Positions 35,049-46,700 of a DNA stretch of 64,000 nucleotides are shown here, piece by piece. Below the pieces are notes generated by a model. That model had not been told where the DNA came from and made no database searches. It worked only from the letters and a program-made list of their open reading frames with translations. Source of the stretch: Liolophura sinensis (taxonomy: Eukaryota; Mollusca; Polyplacophora; Chitonida; Chitonidae); NCBI RefSeq assembly GCF_032854445.1, contig NC_088307.1, positions 24,811,953 through 24,875,952 on the forward strand. Direction: 5' to 3'. The first letter of the stretch is position 1. Each line of letters starts with the position of its first letter. The translations under genes and the position numbers were made by a program.

Positions 35049-35395
35049 GTGCTTTTGGTAGAGCGTCCGATTCGGAGGTGGTAGATCCAGGATCAATCCT
35101 GGGTCGGGTCACACCTTAGACCTTAAAAATGCGGAAGTTGTAGCTTCCTCACTTGGTGTTCAGCATTAAGGGGATAGTGCAACGGCTGGTTGACCCGTAT
35201 CGGTATAATGGCTTGGGTGGGGAAGCTTACTTGCCTTCGGTAAGTGGTCTCAGTGAAGCTGCACTAGATAAAAGAGTGGTGGAAATCCGTCCTTCATCAA
35301 GAAGGCACATTATATATACTCTAAGAACTCCTTAGTCGTCATATGACTGAAAAATTGTTAAGTACGACGTTAAATCCCAAGCATTCATTCACTTA
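35049..35395 (+). repeat. SINE family B, full length
   Basis: The tRNA-like head has an A-box-like GGTAGAGCGTCCGATTCGG and a B-box-like GGATCAATCC. The body is followed by the tail GTACGACGTTAAATCCCAAG and ATTC repeats. Confidence 0.85.
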
Positions 35396-35457
35396 ATCGA
35401 TTGGTGCTTCACGCATAACATTTAAGTAGGCGTACGTACCGCCTGAAGATGGCACGT

Positions 35458-35722
35458 GTATATTTCTTTATTTATTTAACTGGTGTTTTACGCCGTAGTC
35501 AACAATATTTCACTTATACGACAATGGACAGCATATATGATGGGAGAATACCGGGCAGAGACAGACGGAAATTCATGACCATCTGCAGGTTGCTGGAACA
35601 CCTTCCTATGTACGACCGGAGAGTAAGCCAGCATAAGCTACACTTGAACTCATAGCGACTGCATTGGTGAGAGGTTCCTGGGTGATTGTACCGCGCTGGC
35701 ACGCTACCTACTAGGCCACGGA
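35458..35722 (-). repeat. SINE family A, near full length, left arm of an inverted pair
   Basis: Tail at left, head complement ending TAGGCCACGG at right, moderately diverged. An oppositely oriented copy follows within about 15 bp. Confidence 0.85.
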
Positions 35723-35735
35723 GACGCGCAGCGTA

Positions 35736-35862
35736 ATGACCCAAGAGTCACCAATGCGGTCGCTATGAGTTCAAGTCCAGCTCATGCTGGCTTCCTCTCC
35801 ACTGTGGTATAAGTGAAATATTCTTGACTACGGCGTAAAACACCAATAAATAAATAAATCTA
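35736..35862 (+). repeat. SINE family A with internal deletion, right arm of the inverted pair
   Basis: The head part (CACCAATGCGGTCGCTATGA, GTTCAAGTCCAGCTCATGCT) joins directly to the tail part (GTATAAGTGAAATATTCTTG). The central body is missing. Confidence 0.85.
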
Positions 35863-36999
35863 TGAAAAATTCGGCAATTTCATTACTTCCCAGTTCCTGC
35901 TTCCCCTAAGGGCGTATACATGTAGGGGCCTACGATATTTACGGGTCTGTCCGGTCATGTGTCTGGTGTCTTCAGCCTGGCATTCCAGTGAGACAGCACT
36001 ATAAATATGTTGATACTGTGACCGACTTGCAATATACAAAGAAACACCGACGTGATATGATCTAAATGACTGCAGCCTTTTTTTGCAATGGTGTAGGTGG
36101 GAAAACATTCATGACAATGTAAAGTGCTAGAAATTTAACAATATACCGAATGATTAAGGCTCATACTTGCGCGTGTGTTCAATAATAATGATGAAACCAA
36201 GGAATTACCATGTAAATGTAAAAGGGTACAGAAGCTTTCGATCCATATGCCAGGATCATCAACAAGGGACTAACAATTATTATTGTCAATTGATAATGGT
36301 CCCGGCTGATCGAAGCTTGTGAAACCTTTTACACTTACGTAGTGATGCCTCGACTTCATAGTTATTTATTTACCAAATGCTGTTCTCCAACTCTGTGTTA
36401 AAAATTAACACTTCCGCATAGTGAATGTTGAAATTCTTGTGTTGTAACACTGTGTTATACACCTTGTGCGGAGTACAACATTTTAATATGTTGAAACTCC
36501 CATTTTGGCACATTTATAACATGTATTATTTTAACACTATTTAAACTGTTGACGACAATAAAATTGCTTTTTAACAGAACAGAATTAAGCTGTATCAGTC
36601 TTGTACATTATAATGTTAACTGTGGTAGGATAAAATAATGCATAACTGTAGCTCTCTTATTTCATTTTTTTTTTGGACTCACAAGTTCAAATTGCATAAA
36701 GCCTTATTTCGTATATTTGACTGATTTATAACACGGTATCTACATTGTCACTTTTACGACGGTAATCGGAATGCTGGGTTTGAGAAAATCCTTCTCAACG
36801 CTCTCCATTGCCGTCTCCATGTATGGAACATATAGCTACTTAAAAGTAGCGACATACAGGCCTTTGGGGGAGTTATCTTTCCATACCGATGGATGAATGG
36901 AATAGGCCTAAAAAATAAAGTTGTATTAAAGTATCTTATAAACCAAGAGACCGTCAACACCTCAACAAGACTACAGAGTGACCAGAAATTGTGAGGTAC

Positions 37000-37245
37000 A
37001 CTAAAAAAAAAACAAAAAAAAAAACAATCTGTTAATTTTAACAGAAAGTATGAATGATGCTAGTATGTATTGTGTCATGATAACGTAAAATTTTGTCATG
37101 TTCAGCATGTCCTGTTAGTCTAATATAATCTTATATTATGTTGAATTCATAGAATAGTTGTGCTATATTTAACAGAATAATCTGCTACAATAACGGAATA
37201 CAGTCTAGCGTCACCCAAACAACAGGCTTTATGTGCATGGCGTGT
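37000..37245. mobile_element. Degraded second copy of the 5166-5587 MITE
   Basis: AATCTGTTAATTTTAACAGA at 37027 and the internal blocks TATATTTAACAGAATAATC and CAACAGGCTTT follow the order of the first copy. The right inverted repeat is lost and an A-rich run precedes the left one. Confidence 0.65.
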
Positions 37246-37744
37246 TGGAGTTCTGTAGCTTTAATTTGGGGCGTTTGTCAAGCATACTTGGCGAAGAAGT
37301 GAGGCTGGGAGTTGGGAGTAGGGAATCTCTGGGGTATGATCAGTTTCCTAAAACCATAACCTGCCCGTCGCCGATTATGTATAGGTGAAAAGTGCTTAAG
37401 TATGCATACCGTTAAACCATGATTAAATGAACGAAAACAGTCCCAAGCACGATTTCTTCTATCTCTAAATATAAAACATATGTAAAGGAATTACAAAACA
37501 GCAAGAAGAGCATCAGACAAAGAAAAAAAACGTATTAGCAACATATGGTTTTGTTTTATTACATGTATTCCTATAAAATACACTAAAAACAACAAAGGTT
37601 TGGTGTACAAAAGACCTCAGCACCATGTATCATTTATGCACACATAGAACAAAAACATACATGCATATTCGTGTATGAAATAACAATGTGATAGACCCAC
37701 ATGTAGTCCTATCATTTATACATGTGCATTTAATAGGGCTGAGC

Positions 37745-37990
37745 GTGCGTTAGAAGAAAATTCACCTCGTATTTGAGAGCTAAATAAAAACTCTAAATAC
37801 GAAGAGCTGAATAGGAACAAGACCTGAAAACTCTAAATACGAGAGCTGAAGAGGAAAAAGAGCCGAAAATTCTAAATACGAGAACTGAAAAGGAACAAGA
37901 GCTGGAAATTCTAAAAACGAGCGGAAACCTCTAAGTACAAGAGCTGAAAACTCTAAATTCAAGTGCTGAAAATTCTAAACTGGACAAATA
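37745..37990. repeat. Minisatellite, about 38-bp unit, five to six copies
   Basis: Repeats of AAAACTCTAAATACGAGAGC then TGAAGAGGAAAAAGAGC with indels between units. Confidence 0.7.
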
Positions 37991-38429
37991 GCCCCTGTAT
38001 ATAGTAGGTATATAGCCTAAAACTTTTACACCAGCTAGAATTTCATGTGGAAGTTTGAATCTGTTGCAAAGCAGTGGCTTCAAATGCGTGTACTTCAAAG
38101 AAATGTTGACGACGATATTTTTATCAAAGCGGCCTCTGAATAGAGTATTATCGAGCGGCTTTTAAAAAAAGCCATTGTCCTTATATGGATGATCCTTGTG
38201 ATGCAGGTGTATAATGTCTCGAGCGCGGGGTCACAATACTTGACCTAACAAGAAAAAAAAAAATTTGTATATATATAAATCGCACGTAGATATCTTTATA
38301 TGCTTATAATCTGGGACAAATATACTCGTTCCAGTCATAATCAAATGGCAGTGATTTATTGTACATATGTGTTGTCCAATGTGCTTCAGTTCGCACCTGC
38401 AGTCATTCCAGACCAAAAAAAATCCCTTG

Positions 38430-40190
38430 GCTGCGTGATTTATTTATTTATTTGATTGGCCAGAATTTTGGAGGGACTGCGTGATTGGCTGATTGGGTGG
38501 CGTATAACACCGAATGTACTCAACAGTATCTTAGTTATGCCATGGTGGTCAGTTTCGATTAGAAATGCGGAAACCGGTGCGCGAGGAGTAAACTATCGGC
38601 TTTATATGCTAGTTTCGGAAAGATTTCCACCATCAGACAGCTGCAATCAAAAGATAGCTCAATTTTCACCTGTATATACCATACCGGAAGTCGAGTGACC
38701 ACATAGTGAGAGATCTGAATCTTTACTTTACACACATACATGCCAGATAATTGAATCAAAGTAGTGGTTAAGATATAGAGTGAAAAGTTTCGGCTTTTAG
38801 TACCATTGTTCATTCCTGTAATGATATTCCAGAGTGAGCAACAAGATGGAAAGAGGGACTGGGTAAAAACTTTTCTTTTTTTGCCACTGCACAGTCAGTG
38901 ATTTTCTGGCCTTCAGTTGACAATTTCTTAAGAAATCTAGTCGACTAAATATGAGATCAGCAAAAAAATACCTGTCGGTTCCGAATTAACGTATAAATTC
39001 GTTTAACGTACACAGAAACTTAGATCACACAACTATATTTGGACTGATACTTCTGGTTAACAGGGCTCTATACATACAGATTGAATACAATGTAAACTTT
39101 CCGAGTCATCATTTGACAGTTACCCATAAATTTCACAAGGCCATTATTGGGCATTGTGTCTAAATTTTTGTTGTTTATTTGAAATCATACAAAACAGAAG
39201 TGCCAAAGTCACACAGCTTTAAGGATTAATATTACAAGTTGTTCACTGTTCTCTGGTTGGTCGTCTTGCATTTCACGCGTACATCATTATCCAATGAAAA
39301 TATCTCATGTATATTTAGAGCACCTTATGCCTTATATTGCCCCGAGTATACATTCCCAGGGCTTAGTCAGCTCATCATCAATTTGGTGGTGAGTTCATGC
39401 ATACATTTCATGCAAGCAAATAAGATGTCAGTTTTATACTTCCACAATGTTTGTGGAGTAAAATAAAATATAACTTCCAAATGCACCCAGTCGTCCGTGT
39501 TACTGTCTTTATGTTTCGGAAATGCAGACAAACCGTTTTGGTGATACCAGAACGTTTATAGTTCGTATGTTGCTTTCCTAACCAATCAACAGTTGCGTAC
39601 CCCGCACCCCTCCGTGCCCCAAAAAGACAGCCCATCTTTCAAAACAAGAATTCCAAAGTTTTCAAGACATAACCATCTAATTCGGTTCGCATTGCCCCAT
39701 AAAATACACGAACTCTCTATACTCTCTGTAACAAACACATACAAATATGAATAACAGTGCTTTCAACAAGTTTATACACTAGTAACCGCCTCCTTGGAAG
39801 ATTTCATCAAACTGGTTCTCGTTTCCAGGAAAAGCAAGTGAAAAAAGAACAACTGCAAATCTGTACTGTATCTCCAATCGCTACTGCGTGTGTGTGTGTT
39901 TTTTTTTTAAAGAAATCAGGAGATTTTTATCCTTTGAAATGGTCTTCCGCTGGACCGTGTGTTCAAACAACGTCTTTTCTTAACATATCAGAAACATTTT
40001 CCCTTTATATTATCCTTCCACTGGTTCTTCCATGACTGTAACATATCTGGAGCATTTGCCCCCGTTGTATTGCCTTTCTGTCGGACATTTCATGAATTTC
40101 CAATAACACAACTGTCAATTTCAAGGGCACTTCTAAATCCCCACAAACACGGGTAATCATCAACTTGTAATATACATATACATTCTCCTG
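38430..40190. other. Intergenic stretch, no gene seen
   Basis: Starts with a short SINE-tail fragment (TTTATTTATTTATTTGATTG, about 38438-38458). The remainder is unique AT-rich sequence without a recognisable exon. Confidence 0.4.
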
Positions 40191-40196
40191 GAAAAT

Positions 40197-40480
40197 TTAC
40201 ATATGTCTTTCTGTAATATCCAGGCAATTCGATCCGAAATAAAGTACACAGAGGCAGGGGCTTCCACAATGCTGTATATAGTTACTGTATTGTATTAAAC
40301 CCAGTTCGCAACTGCACAGTGTTGTGCAGGCTGTGTGGTGTGGATTGACACAGTTGTCGGAGTAGCTGTTGCATAGTTCTGCGCTGCTTTTGGGATCATT
40401 CTGATGCCCAGTACCAGAATCACACAGGTCGGCAGTTAAAACATAAAACCGTAACGCCACGCTGTAAGGCTCTCCAACGT
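40197..40480 (-). other. Cys-rich open stretch, possible exon
   Basis: A - strand frame stays open from about 40480 to a stop at 40197-40199 and holds ten cysteines in about 75 residues (for example DNCVNPHHTACTTLCSCELG). It lies just beyond the EGFL7-like stop, so it may be that gene's 3' UTR by chance open, or an exon of another secreted protein. An ETS-like ACCGGAAGT occurs near 40551-40559. Confidence 0.25.
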
Positions 40481-40679
40481 ACTACAAACAGTACCCCAAA
40501 TAAACATTTTCTCCGAAAGTTCCACACGCCATGCGCGATACTACCGGAAGTCAGTGCAGCAATGCGTTCACTGGTTCTCTCATGAATGAACGTCTCAAAC
40601 GAGATTCCACCGCCATTAAATATTTTTGTATGGAAAAGTATGTAGTTAATAATTAATTGTCCTTGTCCAAATTATTGTT

Positions 40680-40735
40680 TCAAAAGTTTGACCAGAGATC
40701 TCTGTCTTCGTTATCTTGACCCTGTTTGCAGGAAC
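40680..40735 (-). CDS. EGFL7: EGFL7-like last exon, CSC tail and stop
   Basis: The polypyrimidine acceptor TCTGTTTCTCTACCAG leads to 56 nt. The first two bases complete Cys of LEDC, then SCKQGQDNEDRDLWSNF and TGA. The resulting CSCK matches the family's C-terminal CSCKK. Confidence 0.88.
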
Positions 40736-43700
40736 CTGGTAGAGAAACAGAAAAAAACACACAAATTTTATACATTTGTTTATTTACTGACTGATTCAGG
40801 CGTTAAGCGTTTTAACATTAGGCCTATACACCGACGACAGTTTGGGAAAAAACCAAAACTCAGTTCAGGCAAATCAGTGCCTCCAAACAGACATTCGTAT
40901 ACCAGCCGTAAACCAATAAGGACGTTACAGATCAATAATCGCACGGCCAGTTCCCAAAACGACGCATAACACAAACCACAGAAGAAATAAGAAAATATAT
41001 AAAGTATGAAATTAGGCCAGAATCACGCAAAGAGAAGTGGTTAACAGTTTTCAGTGATGGTTAAAAGACGCTAAGTATGTTTTAGGCGAAAGGGGGAAAT
41101 CGCGTGGCGGTTTAATTCAATACGATGAATATACGGTCTCTATCCCCGAATTAAGCGAAATTAGACACGAAGCAGAGCGCCAAAAATTCCGAAGGCTTTG
41201 TCCATATTTACTTACGAGAATTGTACTCATTATGTAAAAGCAACAAGGCATGTGAGACAAAGTCACAAGGCATGTGAGACACAGCCACTAGTGAGGTGAG
41301 ACAAAGCCACATGACATGTGAAACAAAGCAAATAGTGAGGTGACAAAGCCACAGCGCATGTGAAACAAAGCCACTAGGCATGTGAGACAAAGCCACTAGT
41401 GAGGTGAGACCAAGCCACAAGGCATGTGAGACAAAAGCCGCCAGTGAGGTGAGAGTGAGCCACGCCCGCATAGGTACAGACAGGTACAAAAGTGTTAGAA
41501 CAGGGAAAACCAAGACTCAGGTACATGTCAGAAAAAGCCCCGCCCGTATAGGTACAGCTAAAACAGAGCTACAACAGAGAAAGTCACGGTGGGGGGGGGG
41601 GGGGGGGGGGGAAACATGTAAGAAAAAGCCATGACAGTCTAGACAAAGCCATGGCGGAGGTCAAATAAAGTCACAAGGGATGTTGAAAAGCCACGCCAAA
41701 CAAGACACAACGAAGGTCAGGTAAAGCCACGCCAAACAAGGCAAAGCCACAACGAGGGTCAGGTAAAACCACGCCAAACAAGGCAAAGCCACAACGAAGG
41801 TCAGGTAAAGCCAAGACGAAGGTCAGGTAACGCCTCGACAGTCAAAGCAAAGCCACAACGGGGTTCAGACTAAGTCATCACCGGGGTCAAGTAGCGTTGA
41901 TTTTGTGGCATCCAATCGGACAAATAGGAACTTCCATTGTAATGACCATGCACCGAAAAGAACATTTTTCCGGCTAAAGTCATGGAAAATTCAAGAATTT
42001 GAATTTTAAGTCCAAAAGTAATTCTTTTTTTTCAATGGATAGTCACACGTAATTCTTTTAAAACATGCTTAACAATCCACTGAGAAAAAAAAAATTTTTT
42101 TTGGTTTTTGTTTTCGACATAAATATTATCTTACAGTCTTCAAGCCTCTCCTCCAAAATGGAGATCTGCTCACTAAGGGAGGCTAGTCTGTCAAAGGGAA
42201 TGAACTGTGGGTCCTGATAGTAATCTTCCGTTGTTGTTGTTGGTCGCTGAGTGGTCGTTGTTGGTTTCTTGGTGCCAGGAGTTGGTTTACTCTTCATGTA
42301 GGTATGTATCTGCTCATCCATGTGGTGCATGTCGTTTTGTAGCGTCGATAAATTTCCCATCAAAGCGTCCTAAAGAGCAAATAAAACACAACAAGAAATG
42401 TATTGGTGTTTACACTTTTATTTATCGTTAATATTTTCGTGAAATTCGAAGAAACCATTTATAAATCGTGATATTCTGACCGGTGCCCCCTTTTGACAGA
42501 CCTGTCCTCGCACATACGTGACTAAATGGAGAGACGTTAATAAGGAGTAGGCCTGTTTTTATCAAGCTCGATTCTTCTGATTTGCCACACAATACGTTGC
42601 TGATTTGATAGCTTTAAACAACCCGTATATACCAAGGGATGTGACAAATATGTATGTATTCGCTTTTAAAATTCACGGGATTAAAAGTAGATCCCGAATG
42701 CTTCGTCTTCTAAACTGCAGATAGACGATTTGATGTCCCCTGAAATCGATTCCGATTAACTAAAACGTCGAAAACTTCTGGAAAAGCACTCAGTGGGTAC
42801 ACCTAATGCATGTATTCGGCAATACTTTGCAGGGCTTGACAATAAATAATTCCAGAAGGTCTTACGGGCATGACGTCACCAGGCCAGGGCTCCCCGGTCG
42901 ACAAGATTGGCAGAAGGTTCAACTGTGGTGGGTTTGTTTTAAATGGAACTAGTTGACGTAAGATTTTTTTTAATATGCAGTTTACACACTAACATAGCAA
43001 GAATATTGTATCTAGGGAACATTTAGTGTGAAAATAAAGTCGTTGGGATCCCCTTTAAAGGATAACGCCTGGTGACACCAAACAATTCAATAAATAATGC
43101 ATATAGATTTGGTATTGTCGACCTCTTATTTTCCCCAAGGCCAAGAGAGCGGCGGCCTCAGGGGGCGGGGATTAAATACATATGTATGCAGAGAAACAGA
43201 GCAAAATGGTCTGAACATCCTAAAGTATCTTATCTCAGCGATAACTCGATATGACGTATACAAATGACACCTTCATGCCACTCAAATTTGTTACCTCGTA
43301 TGCTCGATTCCCTCCGTGCATTTTACTTTGGCGATGGAGTAAGCGATGTCTAAGAAAACAGAAACCTTGTATAACAGCAGCTCACTATTTATGTTATAGC
43401 CTGAACTACAAACGCCCCATTTTACCAAAACGGCTCAAAGAATGCTAAAACTTTCACTTTCAACTATTTCTTTTAAACCCACATTGAAACTGACGCACTG
43501 AGAAATGATAAGCGCTGACAATATCAATACATTTGTGTTTTCCGCATTGCCTTATCAAGTACTATGTGGTTCCTTGCATTGTAATTCTGTAAACTAATTT
43601 CAGTAATTCTGACAAAACCCTAACTGGTGTAAATTGACAAATTGCCCGATATCACCGGTAATACTTGTACGTGCGACCAGTTGCCAAATACCACTGACAC

Positions 43701-46700
43701 CACTGCTATGGTTTTGCCCTGTGTGCTGTACGTAGTCTTATATTAAAGCGTTAATCTTCATTACAGTTTTTTTATGATCAGTTTTTTTTTCATCTGCATG
43801 AAATCCATATATTGATAGATACAACTGAAAGTTTCATAATCATGTTTGTCTATTTTGAAATCACTATCAGTACTTAATGGTATCATTATTTTATATCGAT
43901 TTCACGCAAGACGTACCTTTTGTATATACTAAGCAAACTGTCAGAATTGCCATGTTTGACTGGTTTACTAAAAGGGCTAACACTGGAACAAATCGGGCTA
44001 AATGTTATCAGAGATAATCAACAGTTTTAGAGGTGTGCAGAAGACTTAAACGTGTATTAGTATTCCAGGCCTAACCCTGGATAGTTCAAGTAAGCTGTTT
44101 TGGTTTGTTGTGAATCTGACAATCCATCATGTATCTGTCAACATCTGGCTAAACCTACCTTCTCCTTCTCCAATGAATTCACACGGTACATCAGCTCTTT
44201 GTACCCCTTGGCCATATTATCATATTCTGGCAAGCACGTTAGACATACTGAAAAATAAAAGCAAAAAGGGAAGCAAGTGATATCTATTATATATATTAAA
44301 TAAAATAATATCTTCGGCCGTACGTGGGAAGGCCTGCCGACAACCTGCGAATAATGGTTTGTTTCCCCCGGGCTCTGCCCGTTTTCCCCCCACTATAATG
44401 CTGGTCGTCGTCGGATAAGTGAAATATTTTTGTGTACAGCGTAAAATACAAATAAAATAAATAAATACTATAACAACTACTTTGACCAAATTAGGTGGTG
44501 ACCCAGTTCGTGTTGATATTTCCGAAGATACACGTTTATAAAAATAGATGGATAACAGGTTTAGGCCTTCCAAGGCTAGAAAACACTCAAATGAAGTATA
44601 CATCAGGTGAAAGATCATTAAACACTGTCCAAGGAAATAGTTCCATATATTTTTTTAGAATTAGGATTATAATTTTGTAACCGCTCAAAGGCCACATACA
44701 ATAGTTTTTGTCGTATTTTATTATTTGATAAATGTTTGAAGCCGTACTCAGAAATGTTTCCCTACTTCTCATCTACGACGGAGGTGAGTTCTTTATTCAG
44801 AGGAGCCGGAACGCCCGGGGAAATCAATCAGTTACTGACAAATTTCCCCGGCGTCTAACGTACAGATTACAGATTTAACAACTATCCGAAAGCTTCAGCT
44901 GCGTATTATCACCAAGATCCTGCGAACGATGAGAGCAGAGGAATCTACAAATTTCTTTCCCAAGGTAGGTATTGAACCGACACTTTGTGCACCCGCTTTT
45001 TGGAATCAGAAACCTTTTTGCTGAATTCTGCATCTTCTGGTGTATCAGGGGACATAACTTTGAAAACTGGGAGGTAGCGAGTTAATCAATATAGGCGTAA
45101 CAGACATTCGTACACCAGCCGCAAAGCAAAACGAACACTCCGGGTGTATAATCGCATGGTCAGTTCCCATGATGATGTTAAGCACAAACAACCGAAGGAA
45201 TGAGAAAGTGTGTTAAGTACGAAATTTGACGGAATCATGGAAAGAGAAGAGAATGGCTGAAATCAGTACTGAAATAGTGTACCATACCACAGGGTATCAG
45301 TTGCGCCATGATTGAGTGTTCATATATCCAACACGGAGATCGAATTCTGTAAGATGAATATATTGCCCCTAGCCCCACGGGTTAAGCAGAATTAGAAACA
45401 AGTCTAAAGCAATAGCGACATTCTAATATACACGTATGGGACTTCAGTGGTTTTATATAAAGCTATTGATACATCTTGTATATTCATCTAATTTATAATC
45501 TGATTTAATTGTTTGCATTTATAAAATCGACTTTACATTTCCACACTTCTTTTCATATAAATTACGTATATATTCAGCGATACCCACGTTTACAGGTTTT
45601 CTTATCTTCGCCAAGTTGAAAACCCTCGTGACATGCGCACGTGTAGCTTCCGTTTGTGTTCTTGCAGAGTTGTTGACAATCATGGCGGCCATTTTTACAT
45701 TCGTTCAGATCTGGAAAAGTAAATAAATAAATAAATAAATAAATAATTACAATGATTATCTCTTGTAAGTGAATTCTGAAGAGTTCAATTCAAAAAGGTA
45801 TCTTTCAGTTATAGAAGTAATCTTAAAGCGAATAAAAATAAAACCTACGACATTTAAAATTGCTAAAATACTAACTGGCGTATATATACGTGAATGTGAA
45901 CAGTAGTCTTGTATAACGTACATGTGACTTTTTCAGAAACAAAAAGGAATTATTATTTCATGTTTATGTTCCCCCGGGTTCTGTTGTGTTTCCTCTCGCT
46001 GTAATATTGACGGACGTCATATAAGTGAAATATTCTCGAGTACACCGATCAAATAAGAAAATAAGTAAATTTCACGGTTATACATCATTCATGTCAGAAA
46101 GTACAGAGTTGGCTTTCCTTACCGTCTTTACACGTAGGTCCGTTCCATCCGCGGGGACATTTACATTTGTTCGGTTTGATACACTGGCCGTTGTTTGTGC
46201 AGCCTTGGTCACATATTGCTGAAAAGAAAATTCCAAAACATTGTTCTAAATAAAAGTCGCACGAGTAACCTATTTTTTCAAACTTGAAGTTTATGTCCTG
46301 TAAAGGCAAGGCTGGATTCTAGTGAATATGATTACCAGACGTACAGTATACAGAGTAAAACCAGAGCAGCGATGACAGCGTGATAGACGTACAGCATAGA
46401 GAGTAAGGCCAGAGCAGCGACGACAGCGTGATAGACGTACAGTATACAGAGTAAAACCAGAGCAGCGATGACAGCGTGTTAGACGTACAGCATACAGGGT
46501 ACAACCAGAGCAGCGATGACAGTGTGATAGACGTACAGTATACAGAGTAAAACCAGAGCAGCGACGACAGTGTGATAGACGTACAGCATAGAGAGTAAGT
46601 CCAGAGGGGCGACGACAGTGTGATAGACGTACAGCACAGCGAGTAAAACCAGAGCAGCGATGGCAGTGTGATAGACGTACAGCATACAGAGTAAAACCAG

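Larger units (their letters stand above)
35870..38420. other. Intergenic stretch, no gene seen
   Basis: AT-rich DNA holding a degraded MITE (37000-37245) and a small minisatellite (37745-37990). None of the open frames is convincing. Confidence 0.4.
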
